The position numbers and the translations under genes were made by a program. 64,000 nucleotides of DNA from Planctomycetota bacterium (lineage in GTDB: Bacteria > Planctomycetota > UBA1135 > GCA-002686595), in the NCBI GenBank assembly GCA_022446815.1, contig JAKVCD010000018.1:1-64000 (forward strand). Direction: 5' to 3'. Positions 9,801-17,053 of this stretch are shown here, piece after piece. The first letter of the stretch is position 1, and each line of letters opens with the position of its first letter. The notes under the pieces were generated by a model, which worked only from the letters and a program-made list of their open reading frames with translations, was not told the origin of the DNA and made no database searches.

Positions 9801-10108
9801 AGGAAGGCCGGCATCAGCTCGGACGCGGAGGGCTGACCCTCGAGGTCCTCTGTGCGCACGCCGAACTCGCGGATGGCGCGGCGCCCTGCGGCAGAGAGCG
9901 AGCTCGAGCGGTCGGGGAAGGGGTCTGCGTAGCGGTCGAAGCGCTCCCAAGTCCCGTCTGCGTTGCGCCTCAGAGCTTGGAGTCGGAGCGCGCCGTCCGT
10001 CGTGGGGTCTGGTCCGGTAGACCAGATAGAGGCGAAGACCGGCGGGCCAACGTCGAGGGACCAGGGGGCCTCTCTCTGCTCTCTGTCCCTCTCTTCCTTG
10101 TCGCTCAT
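6809..10108 (-). CDS. DinG-like superfamily 2 DNA helicase with a degenerate exonuclease-like N-terminus
   Basis: This is a 1099-residue XPD/DinG-family helicase. Walker A is HAPTGTGKTIAYL with Lys368, and motif II is VFDECEHLHDQ at about 547-557 (DECE where DEAH is usual). Between them are cysteines in NYVCWRS, RSGCCRF and RRTCASH, fitting the four-Cys 4Fe-4S domain of this family. The first 150 residues resemble the DnaQ-type exonuclease that precedes DinG in Firmicutes, but the metal-binding D-x-E is replaced (FASIWSTGPDP), so that domain is probably inactive. Motif VI is seen as RQGFGRLMRRESDRG. It likely unwinds DNA with 5'-3' polarity in repair. It is the first gene of a four-gene minus-strand run. 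Confidence 0.85.
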   Translation of the reverse strand: MSDKEERDREQREAPWSLDVGPPVFASIWSTGPDPTTDGALRLQALRRNADGTWERFDRYADPFPDRSSSLSAAGRRAIREFGVRTEDLEGQPSASELMPAFLNFIGEDTVVVADRAEFEAWTAHLSGDPDSSLGVVGISDTAALLLPGRLANRRAELVHDLLPPQAGERASARAVLPEDVQAALTELLRRYFACTEGVLAVAAHGYTRAWEGLAGSDPEAARCLARTLRLVERPGHFRESAAGNLPLGPELPSGAMSRALALDIDWDDLAHMLEPRWAAEGDAWMKHKPLPAKPEGELSFPPEDLERLDDIFQVHLSAIFGVEPDEGYRPAQHDVAREVAGTLGIERAEEGGPAELLLVHAPTGTGKTIAYLVPLLLWSHRHKMRSAVATYTRALQEQAFDSDVPRALAALRRAGLEEDLRVALLKGRENYVCWRSARLQSPAEEASGAEWLTWTRFLLFSAVDNEGDLDRLPQTAPLPTSNRKDWQRADRSLRDRVRARSGCCRFKEDRRTCASHVSRARAERSHVVITNQAFALTNPNFAAHLVFDECEHLHDQADSVFGHGISLRGIERLFERLSSASGGRGVFDRAARVARAGSKARKTAAQGVGEVADARALLSLLTRAVEEFLKWKTEAEREREERDCHSLMREFVNNGDAAGLIRARDGMNNGLSAIESTICELSEHLDGVAGAKSARLRRRLDLLRVDIVDARGAVAAWIPTTEGSPNFHEARFYDAAEASNGDVELAARVLLPNELLGEHYYPSLATAVFVSATTWLKGGFDCARFYLGLDHAETTTEEGGGAPLARVHTHRSPEAFDYERVLVCAPKDVPNPRDLAAHLSHVRRYIAYLGERTRGRILALFTNAEHVKKVGAELEGFFRARAIPLWYQGMEGVGKEELSELFRRTTDSVLLGVDTFWYGADFPGETLEHLVITKLPFGVPDRYHHAQCAALSQGEQWKKIYMPRALSKFRQGFGRLMRRESDRGVVHILDPRILNPRQRIFQKELPIHNEFTDEDPDGLARFIRADTDRCLRESLAHMELLADVERRGQSLSFANFQPSAEEPDDVLVPFPQDLHQATDESESWSEEVLPWAHEEPNS

Positions 10109-10220
10109 TCCCTGCTCTCTTGACTCCCAGCCCTTCGATTGTGCCCGGGTCTAGAGGCGAGGCCAAGCTCCTCCCAAAAGAGAGCCAGAAGCGACCCTTC
10201 ATCGGGCACACGCTGACGAC

Positions 10221-10226
10221 TAGACT
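10221..10226 (+). promoter_or_regulatory. -10-like box TAGACT for a leaderless Rieske gene
   Basis: TAGACT ends 6 bases before the ATG at 10233, and the bases between (caacct) contain no Shine-Dalgarno sequence. If it works as a -10 element, transcription starts at or beside the start codon. The same arrangement recurs elsewhere in the window. Confidence 0.45.
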
Positions 10227-10232
10227 CAACCT

Positions 10233-10571
10233 ATGACCCAGACCAAGCGCGAGTGGGTGGAGCTCATAGCCTTGTCAGAGCTCCCGACGGACGGCACCGG
10301 GCGCGCGCTCGAGGTCGGGGGTGTACAGCTCGCTGTCTTCTTGCACGAGGGCTCGGTGCGAGTCTTGGATGGCGTCTGTCCACACCAAGGGGCTCTCCTT
10401 GGCGATGGGGTCATCTCGCGTGGAGAGGTCACCTGCCCCTTCCACGGGTGGCACTTCGACCTCGAGACCGGAGCGAGCGGTGATGGGCTCGAGGAGTGCG
10501 TCGCGGTCTATGAGTCGCGGGTGAGCGACGCAGGGCTGGTCGAGGTCTTTGCCCCGTCAGAGAGCGCCTGA
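10233..10571 (+). CDS. Rieske 2Fe-2S ferredoxin-like protein
   Basis: This 112-residue stand-alone Rieske domain has the cluster ligands Cys49 and His51 in VCPHQGALLGDG, and Cys68 and His71 in TCPFHGWHFDL. The spacing fits the NirD/ferredoxin-component type that passes electrons to oxygenases or reductases. No partner oxygenase lies next to it. It is transcribed away from the helicase gene, whose start is 125 bases away, and appears to be monocistronic. The electron donor and acceptor cannot be inferred. Confidence 0.9.
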   Translation: MTQTKREWVELIALSELPTDGTGRALEVGGVQLAVFLHEGSVRVLDGVCPHQGALLGDGVISRGEVTCPFHGWHFDLETGASGDGLEECVAVYESRVSDAGLVEVFAPSESA

Positions 10572-10590
10572 AGAGGGGCGCCCTGGAGAT

Positions 10591-10616
10591 TTTTTTAAAA
10601 CAACCCTAAGTTGTTT
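10591..10616. repeat. AT-rich inverted repeat in the Rieske-topA gap
   Basis: AAACAAC (10598-10604) and GTTGTTT (10610-10616) form a 7-base-pair stem with a 5-base loop, preceded by six T. The T run is on the 5' side on the plus strand, so it is not an ordinary terminator on that strand. The rest of the 225-base gap (10572-10796) shows no gene. Confidence 0.4.
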
Positions 10617-10796
10617 CCCTGAAAGGGCTTGAGTGCCATTTGGTACCCCCCCTCGCGCGCGTATGAGGTGAGGGGCACGACTTGACGATCGCGCGCTTCT
10701 CCCTATGTTTCCGCGGTGGAGGGATCAAACGACGCCCTCTTCAGTCGATGAACGGGTCCATAGGCCCCACCACCGAGCAGCGCCCCCAATAAAGAA

Positions 10797-13460
10797 ATGA
10801 GCAAGTCCCTCGTCATCGTTGAGTCGCCTACCAAGGCAAAGACCATCAAGCAGTATTTGCCTGCTGGCCACATCGTAGAGGCGAGCGTGGGCCACATCCG
10901 CGATCTGCCCGCTAAGGCTGACGAGATCCCCGCCAAGTTTAAGAAGGAGGAGTGGTCTAGGCTCGGGGTGAACGTGGAGGAGGACTTCTCGCCGCTCTAT
11001 GTCGTCCCGAAGGACTCCAAGCAGCAGGTCAAGAAGCTGAAGGACTTGCTCGCGGACTGCGACACCCTCTACCTCGCGACCGATGAAGACCGCGAAGGAG
11101 AGGCGATCAGCTGGCACCTCTTGGAGCTGCTGAAGCCGAAGGTGCCGACGAAGCGGCTGGTCTTCCACGAGATCACCAAGAGCGCGATCCAAGAGGCGCT
11201 CGAGTCTCCACGAGCTATCGACGACAGCCTGGTGAGCGCGCAGGAGACGCGCCGCATCTTGGACCGGCTCTATGGTTACAGCGTGTCGCCGGTGCTCTGG
11301 CGAAACGTCGGACCGAAGCTCTCAGCTGGACGCGTTCAGTCGGTGACGACGCGGCTCATCGTCGATCGTGAGCGCGAGCGGATGAAGTTCGTGCGCTCAG
11401 AGTTCTGGGATTTGACCGGCGCCTTCAAAGGCGAGACGGGACCGGAGTTCGAGGCGGTGCTCTCAACCGTTGACGGTAAGCGCATCGCTCGGGGTAAGGA
11501 CTTTGACGCAGACACGGGGGTCCTCACAAATAAGGAGGTCGCCCACATCGACGAGGCGCGCGCGAACGAGCTCGCCAAGTCTCTCGCCGAAGAGGCCTTC
11601 TCTGTCCAATCGGTGGAGCAGAAGCCCTTCACCGGTAAGCCTGCGCCCCCCTTCACCACCTCGACCCTCCAGCAGGAGTCGAACCGAAAGCTCAGGCTCT
11701 CTGCGCGGGCCACTATGCAGGCGGCTCAGGCGCTCTATCAGAACGGACTCATCACTTACATGCGGACGGACTCCACCACGCTCTCCGCAGAGGCTGTGCA
11801 GCGCTCTCGCGAAGAGATCGAGCGCCTCTACGGCGCCGAGTATCTGCCCGCCGAGGCCCGCGTCTATCAGACTAAGGTGGCGAACGCCCAAGAGGCGCAC
11901 GAGGCCATCCGCCCCTCCTCGGACTTCACCAAGCCGGAGGACCTCCCGAGGGCGCTCGGCGATCGTGAGCGCAAGGTCTACGAGCTGATCTGGAAGCGCA
12001 CGATGGCGTGTCAGATGGAGAACTCTCGCGGCTTCCGCACGAGCCTAGAGCTCTCTGGCGGGCCCTGCGTCTTCCGCGCCAGCGGCAAGACCATCGAGTT
12101 TCCCGGCTATCTGCGCGCTTACGTCGAGGGTGCAGATGACCCGGACGCGCAGCTCGCTGACCAGGAGACCATCCTGCCCCCCCTCGATCAGGGACAGGGC
12201 GTGGAGCTAGCCAAGGTCGAGCCCAAGGGCCACACGACTCAGCCGCCTGCGCGCTACACCGAGGCCTCCTTGGTGAAGGAGCTCGAGGCTCGTGGCATCG
12301 GCCGCCCGTCCACGTATGCCTCAATCATCGACACGATCCAGTATCGAGGCTACGTGGAGAAGAATGGCACAGCGCTTGTGCCAACCTTCATCGCCTTCAG
12401 CGTGACGAAGCTCATGAGTCAGCACTTCGAGCAGCTCGTCGATTACGAGTTCACCGCCGGGATGGAGGAGGACCTCGACAAGATCTCGCGCGGCGAGCGA
12501 GAGTCTCTCGAGTACCTGCGGAACTTCTACTTCGGTGACGACAAGGCGACCGCGCCCACGGGCGCAGGCCTGACAGGGCTCCTCGGCGCAGAGATCGACG
12601 CGCGCGCCGTGAATACGCTGCCGCTAGGCGAAGGCGAAGACGGGAAGATGATCAACATCCGCGTCGGTCGCTACGGACCCTACCTCGAAGTCGGCGATGA
12701 CGAGGACACTGAGAAGCGCGTGCGCGTGACGATCCCTGACGGCACCCCGCCGGACGAGCTGGATCTCGAGCGCGCCAAGGAGCTCATCCGGAAGGGCTCT
12801 GGCCCCTCCGACCTCGGGGTGGATGAGGAGACAGGCAAGCGGGTCTATGCCAAGACCGGGCGCTTCGGCCCTTACTTCCAGCTCGGCGAGAACGACGACG
12901 ACCCCAAGCCCAAGATGAAGTCCCTCTTGCCGGGGATGGACATCGAGACCGTCACGGTCGAGGACGCCTTGAAGATGCTGCGTCTACCTCGGGTCATCGG
13001 ACAAGACCCTGAGGGAGAGGAGATCACAGCAGACTACGGTCGCTATGGCCCCTACATCCGCCGGGCTAAGGACACGCGCAGCCTGGCCGAGCCCGAGGAG
13101 ATCTGGTCTTACGACGTCGAGAAGGCGCTCGCCAAGCTGGCAGAGCCGAGCAAGCGGGGGCGTCAGAGCGCGAAGGTCATCAAGGAGCTCGGAGAGGATC
13201 CCTCTACAGGGGCCGAGGTGAAGCTCCAGGAGGGTCGCTATGGCCCCTATGTGACGGACGGGACGACCAACGCCTCTGTTCCTAAGGGTGACGACCCCGA
13301 CACGATCAGCCTTGATCGAGCCATCGAGCTGATCCGCATCAGAGAGGCTAAGGGGCCGCGAAAAAAGAAGGCTAAGAAGAAGACCGCCAAGAAGAAGGCC
13401 AAAAAGAAGGTCACGAAGAAGAAGGCGACCAAGAAGAAGGCCACAAAGAAGGACGACTGA
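10797..13460 (+). CDS. topA: DNA topoisomerase I
   Basis: This 887-residue type IA topoisomerase relaxes negative supercoils. The N-terminal TOPRIM domain shows IVESPTKAKTIKQYL and LYLATDEDREGEAISWHL. The catalytic tyrosine is Tyr321 in GLITYMRTDST. The C-terminal third has no four-Cys zinc fingers. It carries several copies of a repeat with the core GRYGPY (for example near residues 623, 748 and 816), as in the actinobacterial and chlamydial type. It ends in about 35 residues of Lys-rich KKKAKK-type sequence, likely a DNA-binding tail like that of mycobacterial TopA. It appears intact and is probably essential. Confidence 0.97.
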   Translation: MSKSLVIVESPTKAKTIKQYLPAGHIVEASVGHIRDLPAKADEIPAKFKKEEWSRLGVNVEEDFSPLYVVPKDSKQQVKKLKDLLADCDTLYLATDEDREGEAISWHLLELLKPKVPTKRLVFHEITKSAIQEALESPRAIDDSLVSAQETRRILDRLYGYSVSPVLWRNVGPKLSAGRVQSVTTRLIVDRERERMKFVRSEFWDLTGAFKGETGPEFEAVLSTVDGKRIARGKDFDADTGVLTNKEVAHIDEARANELAKSLAEEAFSVQSVEQKPFTGKPAPPFTTSTLQQESNRKLRLSARATMQAAQALYQNGLITYMRTDSTTLSAEAVQRSREEIERLYGAEYLPAEARVYQTKVANAQEAHEAIRPSSDFTKPEDLPRALGDRERKVYELIWKRTMACQMENSRGFRTSLELSGGPCVFRASGKTIEFPGYLRAYVEGADDPDAQLADQETILPPLDQGQGVELAKVEPKGHTTQPPARYTEASLVKELEARGIGRPSTYASIIDTIQYRGYVEKNGTALVPTFIAFSVTKLMSQHFEQLVDYEFTAGMEEDLDKISRGERESLEYLRNFYFGDDKATAPTGAGLTGLLGAEIDARAVNTLPLGEGEDGKMINIRVGRYGPYLEVGDDEDTEKRVRVTIPDGTPPDELDLERAKELIRKGSGPSDLGVDEETGKRVYAKTGRFGPYFQLGENDDDPKPKMKSLLPGMDIETVTVEDALKMLRLPRVIGQDPEGEEITADYGRYGPYIRRAKDTRSLAEPEEIWSYDVEKALAKLAEPSKRGRQSAKVIKELGEDPSTGAEVKLQEGRYGPYVTDGTTNASVPKGDDPDTISLDRAIELIRIREAKGPRKKKAKKKTAKKKAKKKVTKKKATKKKATKKDD

Positions 13461-13591
13461 GCCTGCGGTCGAGCCTCAGCAGCGGGGGATCGTGCGCGGT
13501 GGAGGGACAGGGTCCTGCTATTGCGCTACTATGAATCTCGGTTCGGGCTCACCTGATCAGGGCCTGATCTTCACCAACCCCCACATCGCCC

Positions 13592-14641
13592 ATGGAGATC
13601 ACCGATATCGAATACGACGGCTACGAGCGCGTCGCACGTTGCCGAGATGAGGAGACCGGGCTCCACGCCCTCATCGCTGTCCACGACACAACCCTCGGCC
13701 CTGCCCTCGGCGGGATGCGTATGTGGCCGTACACCTCGGAGGATGAGGCGCTCTTCGACGTCCTCCGCCTCTCCAAGGGCATGACCAAGAAGTCAGCCGT
13801 GGCTGAGACAGGCCTCGGTGGCGGAAAGTCCGTCATCATCGGCGACCCCCGCAAGGACAAGAGTCCGGAGCTCTTCCGCGCCATGGGCCGCTTCATCGAG
13901 GCGCTCGATGGGAAGTACATCACCGCAGAGGACATGAACATCGGGATCGCAGATCTCGAGCACGTGCGTGAGGAGAGCCGCTGGGTCACGGGCCTCTCCG
14001 TTGAGAAGGGGAGCTCCGGCAACCCGAGCCCCTACACGGCGCATGGCTGCATCGTCGGCCTACGGGCTGTCGTTGAGGAGTACGGCGCGGAGTCACTTGA
14101 GGGCCAGCATGTCTTGATTCAGGGCGTCGGCGCGGTCGGTGGTCGCATCGCTGTCCTCCTGAAGGAGGCCGGCGCTCGGGTCACGATCTGCGACATCAAC
14201 GAGAAGCGAGTCCAAGAGATGTGCGACGAGCACGGCTTCGAGTCTGTGCCGGAGCTTGAGCACCTCGCTGTCGAGTGCGACATCTACTGCCCATGTGCCC
14301 GAGGCGCAGGCCTGAACGACGAGACCATCCCGAGGCTGCGCTGCAAGGCCGTCGCAGGCTGCGCGAACAATCAGCTCCTCGAGCCGCGTCACGCCGAGGA
14401 CCTCATGAAGCGCGGCATCGTCTACGCCCCTGATTACGTCATCAACGCCGGCGGGATCATCAACGTTGGGGTCGAGATGTCTGAGAACGGCTACGATGAG
14501 GCCGTCGCGCTCGAGTGGATCGACCGCATCTACGGGAACCTCAAGCAGGTCTTCGAGATCTCTCGAGAGGAGGGGATCCCGACGAACAAGGCCGCTGAGA
14601 AGCTCGCCCAGGCCCGGCTCGACGCCGGCCGCGAGGGCTGA
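13592..14641 (+). CDS. ldh: Leucine dehydrogenase (Glu/Leu/Phe/Val dehydrogenase family)
   Basis: This 349-residue NAD-dependent amino acid dehydrogenase converts a branched-chain amino acid to its 2-oxoacid and ammonia. The glycine-rich catalytic loop is GLGGGKSVI with Lys79, close to Lys80 of Bacillus leucine dehydrogenase, and the upstream substrate Lys lies in SKGMTKKSA. The Rossmann motif is VLIQGVGAVGGRIA near residue 172. The PALGGMRMWPY segment favours leucine or valine over glutamate, as does the length. Leucine dehydrogenase is the best guess; phenylalanine or valine cannot be excluded. The 2-oxoacids formed could feed the KorAB-type enzyme at 52120, though this is only inference. 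Confidence 0.88.
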   Translation: MEITDIEYDGYERVARCRDEETGLHALIAVHDTTLGPALGGMRMWPYTSEDEALFDVLRLSKGMTKKSAVAETGLGGGKSVIIGDPRKDKSPELFRAMGRFIEALDGKYITAEDMNIGIADLEHVREESRWVTGLSVEKGSSGNPSPYTAHGCIVGLRAVVEEYGAESLEGQHVLIQGVGAVGGRIAVLLKEAGARVTICDINEKRVQEMCDEHGFESVPELEHLAVECDIYCPCARGAGLNDETIPRLRCKAVAGCANNQLLEPRHAEDLMKRGIVYAPDYVINAGGIINVGVEMSENGYDEAVALEWIDRIYGNLKQVFEISREEGIPTNKAAEKLAQARLDAGREG

Positions 14642-14654
14642 GGCCAAAGAAGAA

Positions 14655-14684
14655 GAGCCCGCGGCTCTTGCGAACCGCGGGCTC
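14655..14684. terminator. Strong hairpin between convergent genes
   Basis: GAGCCCGCGG (14655-14664) pairs perfectly with CCGCGGGCTC (14675-14684) around a 10-base loop, between the stops of ldh (+) and the protein kinase (-). There is no long T run on either side, so it may act on both strands as a pause or 3' end stabiliser rather than a canonical terminator. Confidence 0.65.
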
Positions 14685-14706
14685 CCGAGTTCGGTTGCCG
14701 ACTCTG

Positions 14707-15633
14707 TTACTCCTTGCGGAGGAAGGTGACGAGGTCTGACTCGAGCTCGTCGAGGCCGTACTCCTGGTCGACCAGGCAGCGGTAGATCAGGCGTGAGAGC
14801 GGCTCGGGTGTGTTCGGGTTGAGGTCCTTCGGCGGGGCGTAGGAGAGGAAGTATGAGAGCGAGAGGCGCTCGATCTCTCCGCCTTGCTCGCGGCCTGCGA
14901 ACTTCCACGGCACCTCGTCGAAGGGGAGGACGCCGGTGAGGATCTCATAGAGCATGATCCCGATCCCCATCACGTCCGCCTTGCTGTCGCGATACAAGAG
15001 CGGGTTGTAGTGGGGGGTCGAGGTGACGATGCCGCGCTCGTCAGCGCGGAGAGCCGGGTCGAGCATGACCACCGAGCCCGAGGGCTTGATGACGATGTTC
15101 TCGGGCTTGAGGTCACCGTGGTAGTCGAGCTGGCCGTTCTTCTTCAGGCGCTTGAGGGAGCGCACGATGGTCAAGAACCAGTTGAGGCGGATGCCCTCGA
15201 GGGCGCGGACCTTCTCACGCAGCGTCTTGCCGCGGGCGTACTCCATCGCGACGACGGGACGGCCCTCGTGCTCGAAGGTCTCGATGACCTTGATGAGGTT
15301 CTGGTTCTTCGCCTGAGCGAGGATCTTTCCCTCTGTACGGAGCATGTCATCGATCTCGTGGACGTCGAGGAAGTCGATGCGGACGCCGTCCTGACGGAAG
15401 AAGATCGCCTCTGCGGGGGTCTCGTCGGGGCTGATCCCCTCTGGACGGCGCTTGTCAGTCACCTCTAGGAAGCGGGTGACGTAGCGTCCGCCGCCAGCGA
15501 CGTCGCCGATCTTCAGGGCGACCTTACGGCCTTGGGCGTCTTCCGCTAGGTAGACGAGGGCGAAGCCACCGCGAGCGATGAACTCCGTGATGCGATAGGC
15601 GCCGATGCGCTTGCCAACTTCGAGACGAATCAT
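14707..15633 (-). CDS. Eukaryotic-like serine/threonine protein kinase
   Basis: This is a 308-residue cytosolic kinase made of one kinase domain with no transmembrane segment or PASTA domain. The visible motifs are a P-loop ARGGFALVYLAED, Lys41 in VALKIG, Glu101 in TEGKIL as the likely helix C Glu, the catalytic loop HGDLKPEN (Asp174, Asn179) and Asp192 in MLDPA. The usual DFG is DPA, but the metal-binding Asp is kept, so activity is likely. About 60 residues with no obvious kinase motif separate Lys41 and Glu101, more than usual. Its substrate is unknown. Two micro-protein genes lie upstream on the same strand. Confidence 0.9.
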   Translation of the reverse strand: MIRLEVGKRIGAYRITEFIARGGFALVYLAEDAQGRKVALKIGDVAGGGRYVTRFLEVTDKRRPEGISPDETPAEAIFFRQDGVRIDFLDVHEIDDMLRTEGKILAQAKNQNLIKVIETFEHEGRPVVAMEYARGKTLREKVRALEGIRLNWFLTIVRSLKRLKKNGQLDYHGDLKPENIVIKPSGSVVMLDPALRADERGIVTSTPHYNPLLYRDSKADVMGIGIMLYEILTGVLPFDEVPWKFAGREQGGEIERLSLSYFLSYAPPKDLNPNTPEPLSRLIYRCLVDQEYGLDELESDLVTFLRKE

Positions 15634-15908
15634 TGGGAGAGTCTGTGTTTGGTGTGGAGGCGGGATCTCCTCGCCACACCTTCTTCGGGATTCGAGGCCT
15701 CAGGGATTGAGTGCCTTCCTTGGGTCAGGACTGGCGAATCCGGTCCTTGGGTTTGACCGGGGGTTAGAAGGGGGCAGATTTTTCCTACTCTTCCCGCGGG
15801 GGGGACTGGGACCGCTGAAGCGGAGCAGGCACACCCCCTGCCCTGAGGGTGAAAAAAACCGCCTGCTGGCCTATGAGAGGGGGTCCAGACTGGACCCCGG
15901 CTCTAGGC
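15634..15908. other. Intergenic leader of the kinase gene, no gene seen
   Basis: These 275 bases lie between the end of the small membrane peptide genes and the kinase start. On the minus strand a perfect hairpin GGGGTCC-5-GGACCCC (15880-15898) follows the end of the second micro-ORF, and a run of seven T (15852-15858) comes about 20 bases after it. This could end the micro-ORF transcript. I see no convincing open reading frame. Confidence 0.5.
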
Positions 15909-15983
15909 TCAGAGGGGGCACCAGCGCAGGAAAACCAGCAGAGCGCCAATTCCCGCACTTGAGAGGATGATGATCCACTTCAT
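15909..15983 (-). CDS. 24-residue single-helix membrane micro-protein
   Basis: The reading frame encodes Met-Lys-Trp-Ile-Ile-Ile-Leu, a hydrophobic run through GIGALLVFLRW, and ends Cys-Pro-Leu before TGA. Almost all of it is one predicted transmembrane helix, with a positive N-terminus. GGGAG lies 7 bases before the ATG, a good ribosome binding site, which is the main support for a real gene. Directly upstream, 34 bases away, is a second peptide gene of the same size and pattern, so the two look like tandem paralogs. It is too short for ordinary gene calling. Function unknown. Confidence 0.5.
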   Translation of the reverse strand: MKWIIILSSAGIGALLVFLRWCPL

Positions 15984-16017
15984 GATGAGCTCCCGCCGGA
16001 AGCTCGAATCACGAGCC

Positions 16018-16089
16018 TCAGCAGCGGCCGCGCCAGAGCACGAAGGCTGCTGCTCCGACGACGGCGAAGGTTGTGAAGATCCAGTCCAT
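16018..16089 (-). CDS. 23-residue single-helix membrane micro-protein
   Basis: The reading frame encodes Met-Asp-Trp-Ile-Phe, a hydrophobic run AVVGAAAFVLW and the tail R-G-R-C. It matches its neighbour at 15909-15983 in length, in the M-x-W-I start and in the aromatic/Arg end of the helix. There is no ribosome binding site, but a TAGGCT box lies 11 bases before the ATG, so the pair could be transcribed as a near-leaderless mRNA. It is divergent from the map gene, 53 bases away. Chance cannot be excluded for an ORF this short. The similarity to its neighbour is the best evidence. Confidence 0.45.
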   Translation of the reverse strand: MDWIFTTFAVVGAAAFVLWRGRC

Positions 16090-16142
16090 AGCAGGTGTAT
16101 AGCCTACCGCAACTCGCTCCTGACCGTAGAATCCCACCCGTT

Positions 16143-17048
16143 ATGGTGACTATCCCCGACGGACACGCCCTTGAGTGCTGGCGTAAGGCAGGCCGCATCG
16201 CGTCTGAGTGCCGCGAGTGGGCGCGCGAAGCGATCCGCCCTGGTGTCTATGTACGTGAGGTCCTCGAGACGATCGAGGAGATGATCTACGAGCGCGGGGC
16301 CGCGCCCGGCTTTCCGGCTCAGTCGAGCCGCAACCACGTCGCGGCGCACTACTGCTCTGCGCCTGAGGACGAGCTCCAGTATGAGGAGGGGGACTGCGTC
16401 AAGGTGGACATGGGCGTCCACGTTGACGGATACATCGCTGACACGGCCTGTACTGTAGACCTCTCAGGGGAGAAGCGTTGGACGCCGCTCATCACGTCCT
16501 CAGCGGACGCGCTGCGCGCCGCGATCGCGACGGTGGGTGAGGGCGTCCCTGTCCGCGATGTTGGTCGGGTGATCGAGCGGACGATCACCGCCGCCGGCTT
16601 CGAGCCCGTGCGGAACCTCACAGGCCACGGCCTCTCGCGTTGGAAGGTGCACACCGCTCCGCAGATCCCGAACTACGGGGACGCCGGCGGCGGTCGCTTC
16701 GAGGTGGGGATGGTCTTCGCCATCGAGCCCTTCGCGTCAACGGGTCGCGGTTTCATCCGAGAGCGCGGCAAGTCGGAGGTCTTCATGATGGTGCGCCCTC
16801 CTCGGCGCGCGCGCGGCCTCGACCGAGACGTGCTGAAGGCGATCGAGGAGTGGCGTGGTCTGCCTATCGCGCGGCGCTACTTCCGCGACCTCGACGAGTC
16901 AGCCTTTGAGGACACCCTCGGTCGCCTCGCGCGCCAGGGCTCGGTGATGCGCTACCCGCCCCTCGTCGAAGAGGAGGGGGTGATGGTGGCTCAGACCGAG
17001 CACTCGATGTACCTCGGTCCCGACGGCGTCGAGATCCTCACCGCCTGA
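16143..17048 (+). CDS. map: Methionine aminopeptidase, archaeal/eukaryotic type 2-like
   Basis: This enzyme of about 301 residues removes the initiator methionine. The pita-bread metal ligands are all present, numbered from the ATG at 16143: Asp89 (KVDMG), Asp100 (YIADTA), His162 (LTGHGL), Glu195 (AIEPF) and Glu286 (QTEHSM). The Asp pair is 11 residues apart, and about 60 residues are inserted between the fourth and fifth ligand regions. Both the insert and the IPNYG segment after the ligand His are features of type 2 (MetAP2) enzymes, which are unusual in bacteria. A TAGAAT box lies 10 bases upstream of the ATG. The next gene starts 5 bases after the stop. Confidence 0.88.
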   Translation: MVTIPDGHALECWRKAGRIASECREWAREAIRPGVYVREVLETIEEMIYERGAAPGFPAQSSRNHVAAHYCSAPEDELQYEEGDCVKVDMGVHVDGYIADTACTVDLSGEKRWTPLITSSADALRAAIATVGEGVPVRDVGRVIERTITAAGFEPVRNLTGHGLSRWKVHTAPQIPNYGDAGGGRFEVGMVFAIEPFASTGRGFIRERGKSEVFMMVRPPRRARGLDRDVLKAIEEWRGLPIARRYFRDLDESAFEDTLGRLARQGSVMRYPPLVEEEGVMVAQTEHSMYLGPDGVEILTA

Positions 17049-17053
17049 GCGCC

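Noticed and set aside
10591-10616. Intrinsic terminator after the Rieske gene
   Set aside because: The T run is on the 5' side of the stem on the plus strand and on the minus strand the stem is followed by A rather than T, so the geometry does not fit.
15605-15970. 121-residue plus-strand frame between the kinase and micro-ORF region
   Set aside because: It overlaps the kinase start antisense, has low-complexity Gly/Arg composition and no ribosome binding site.
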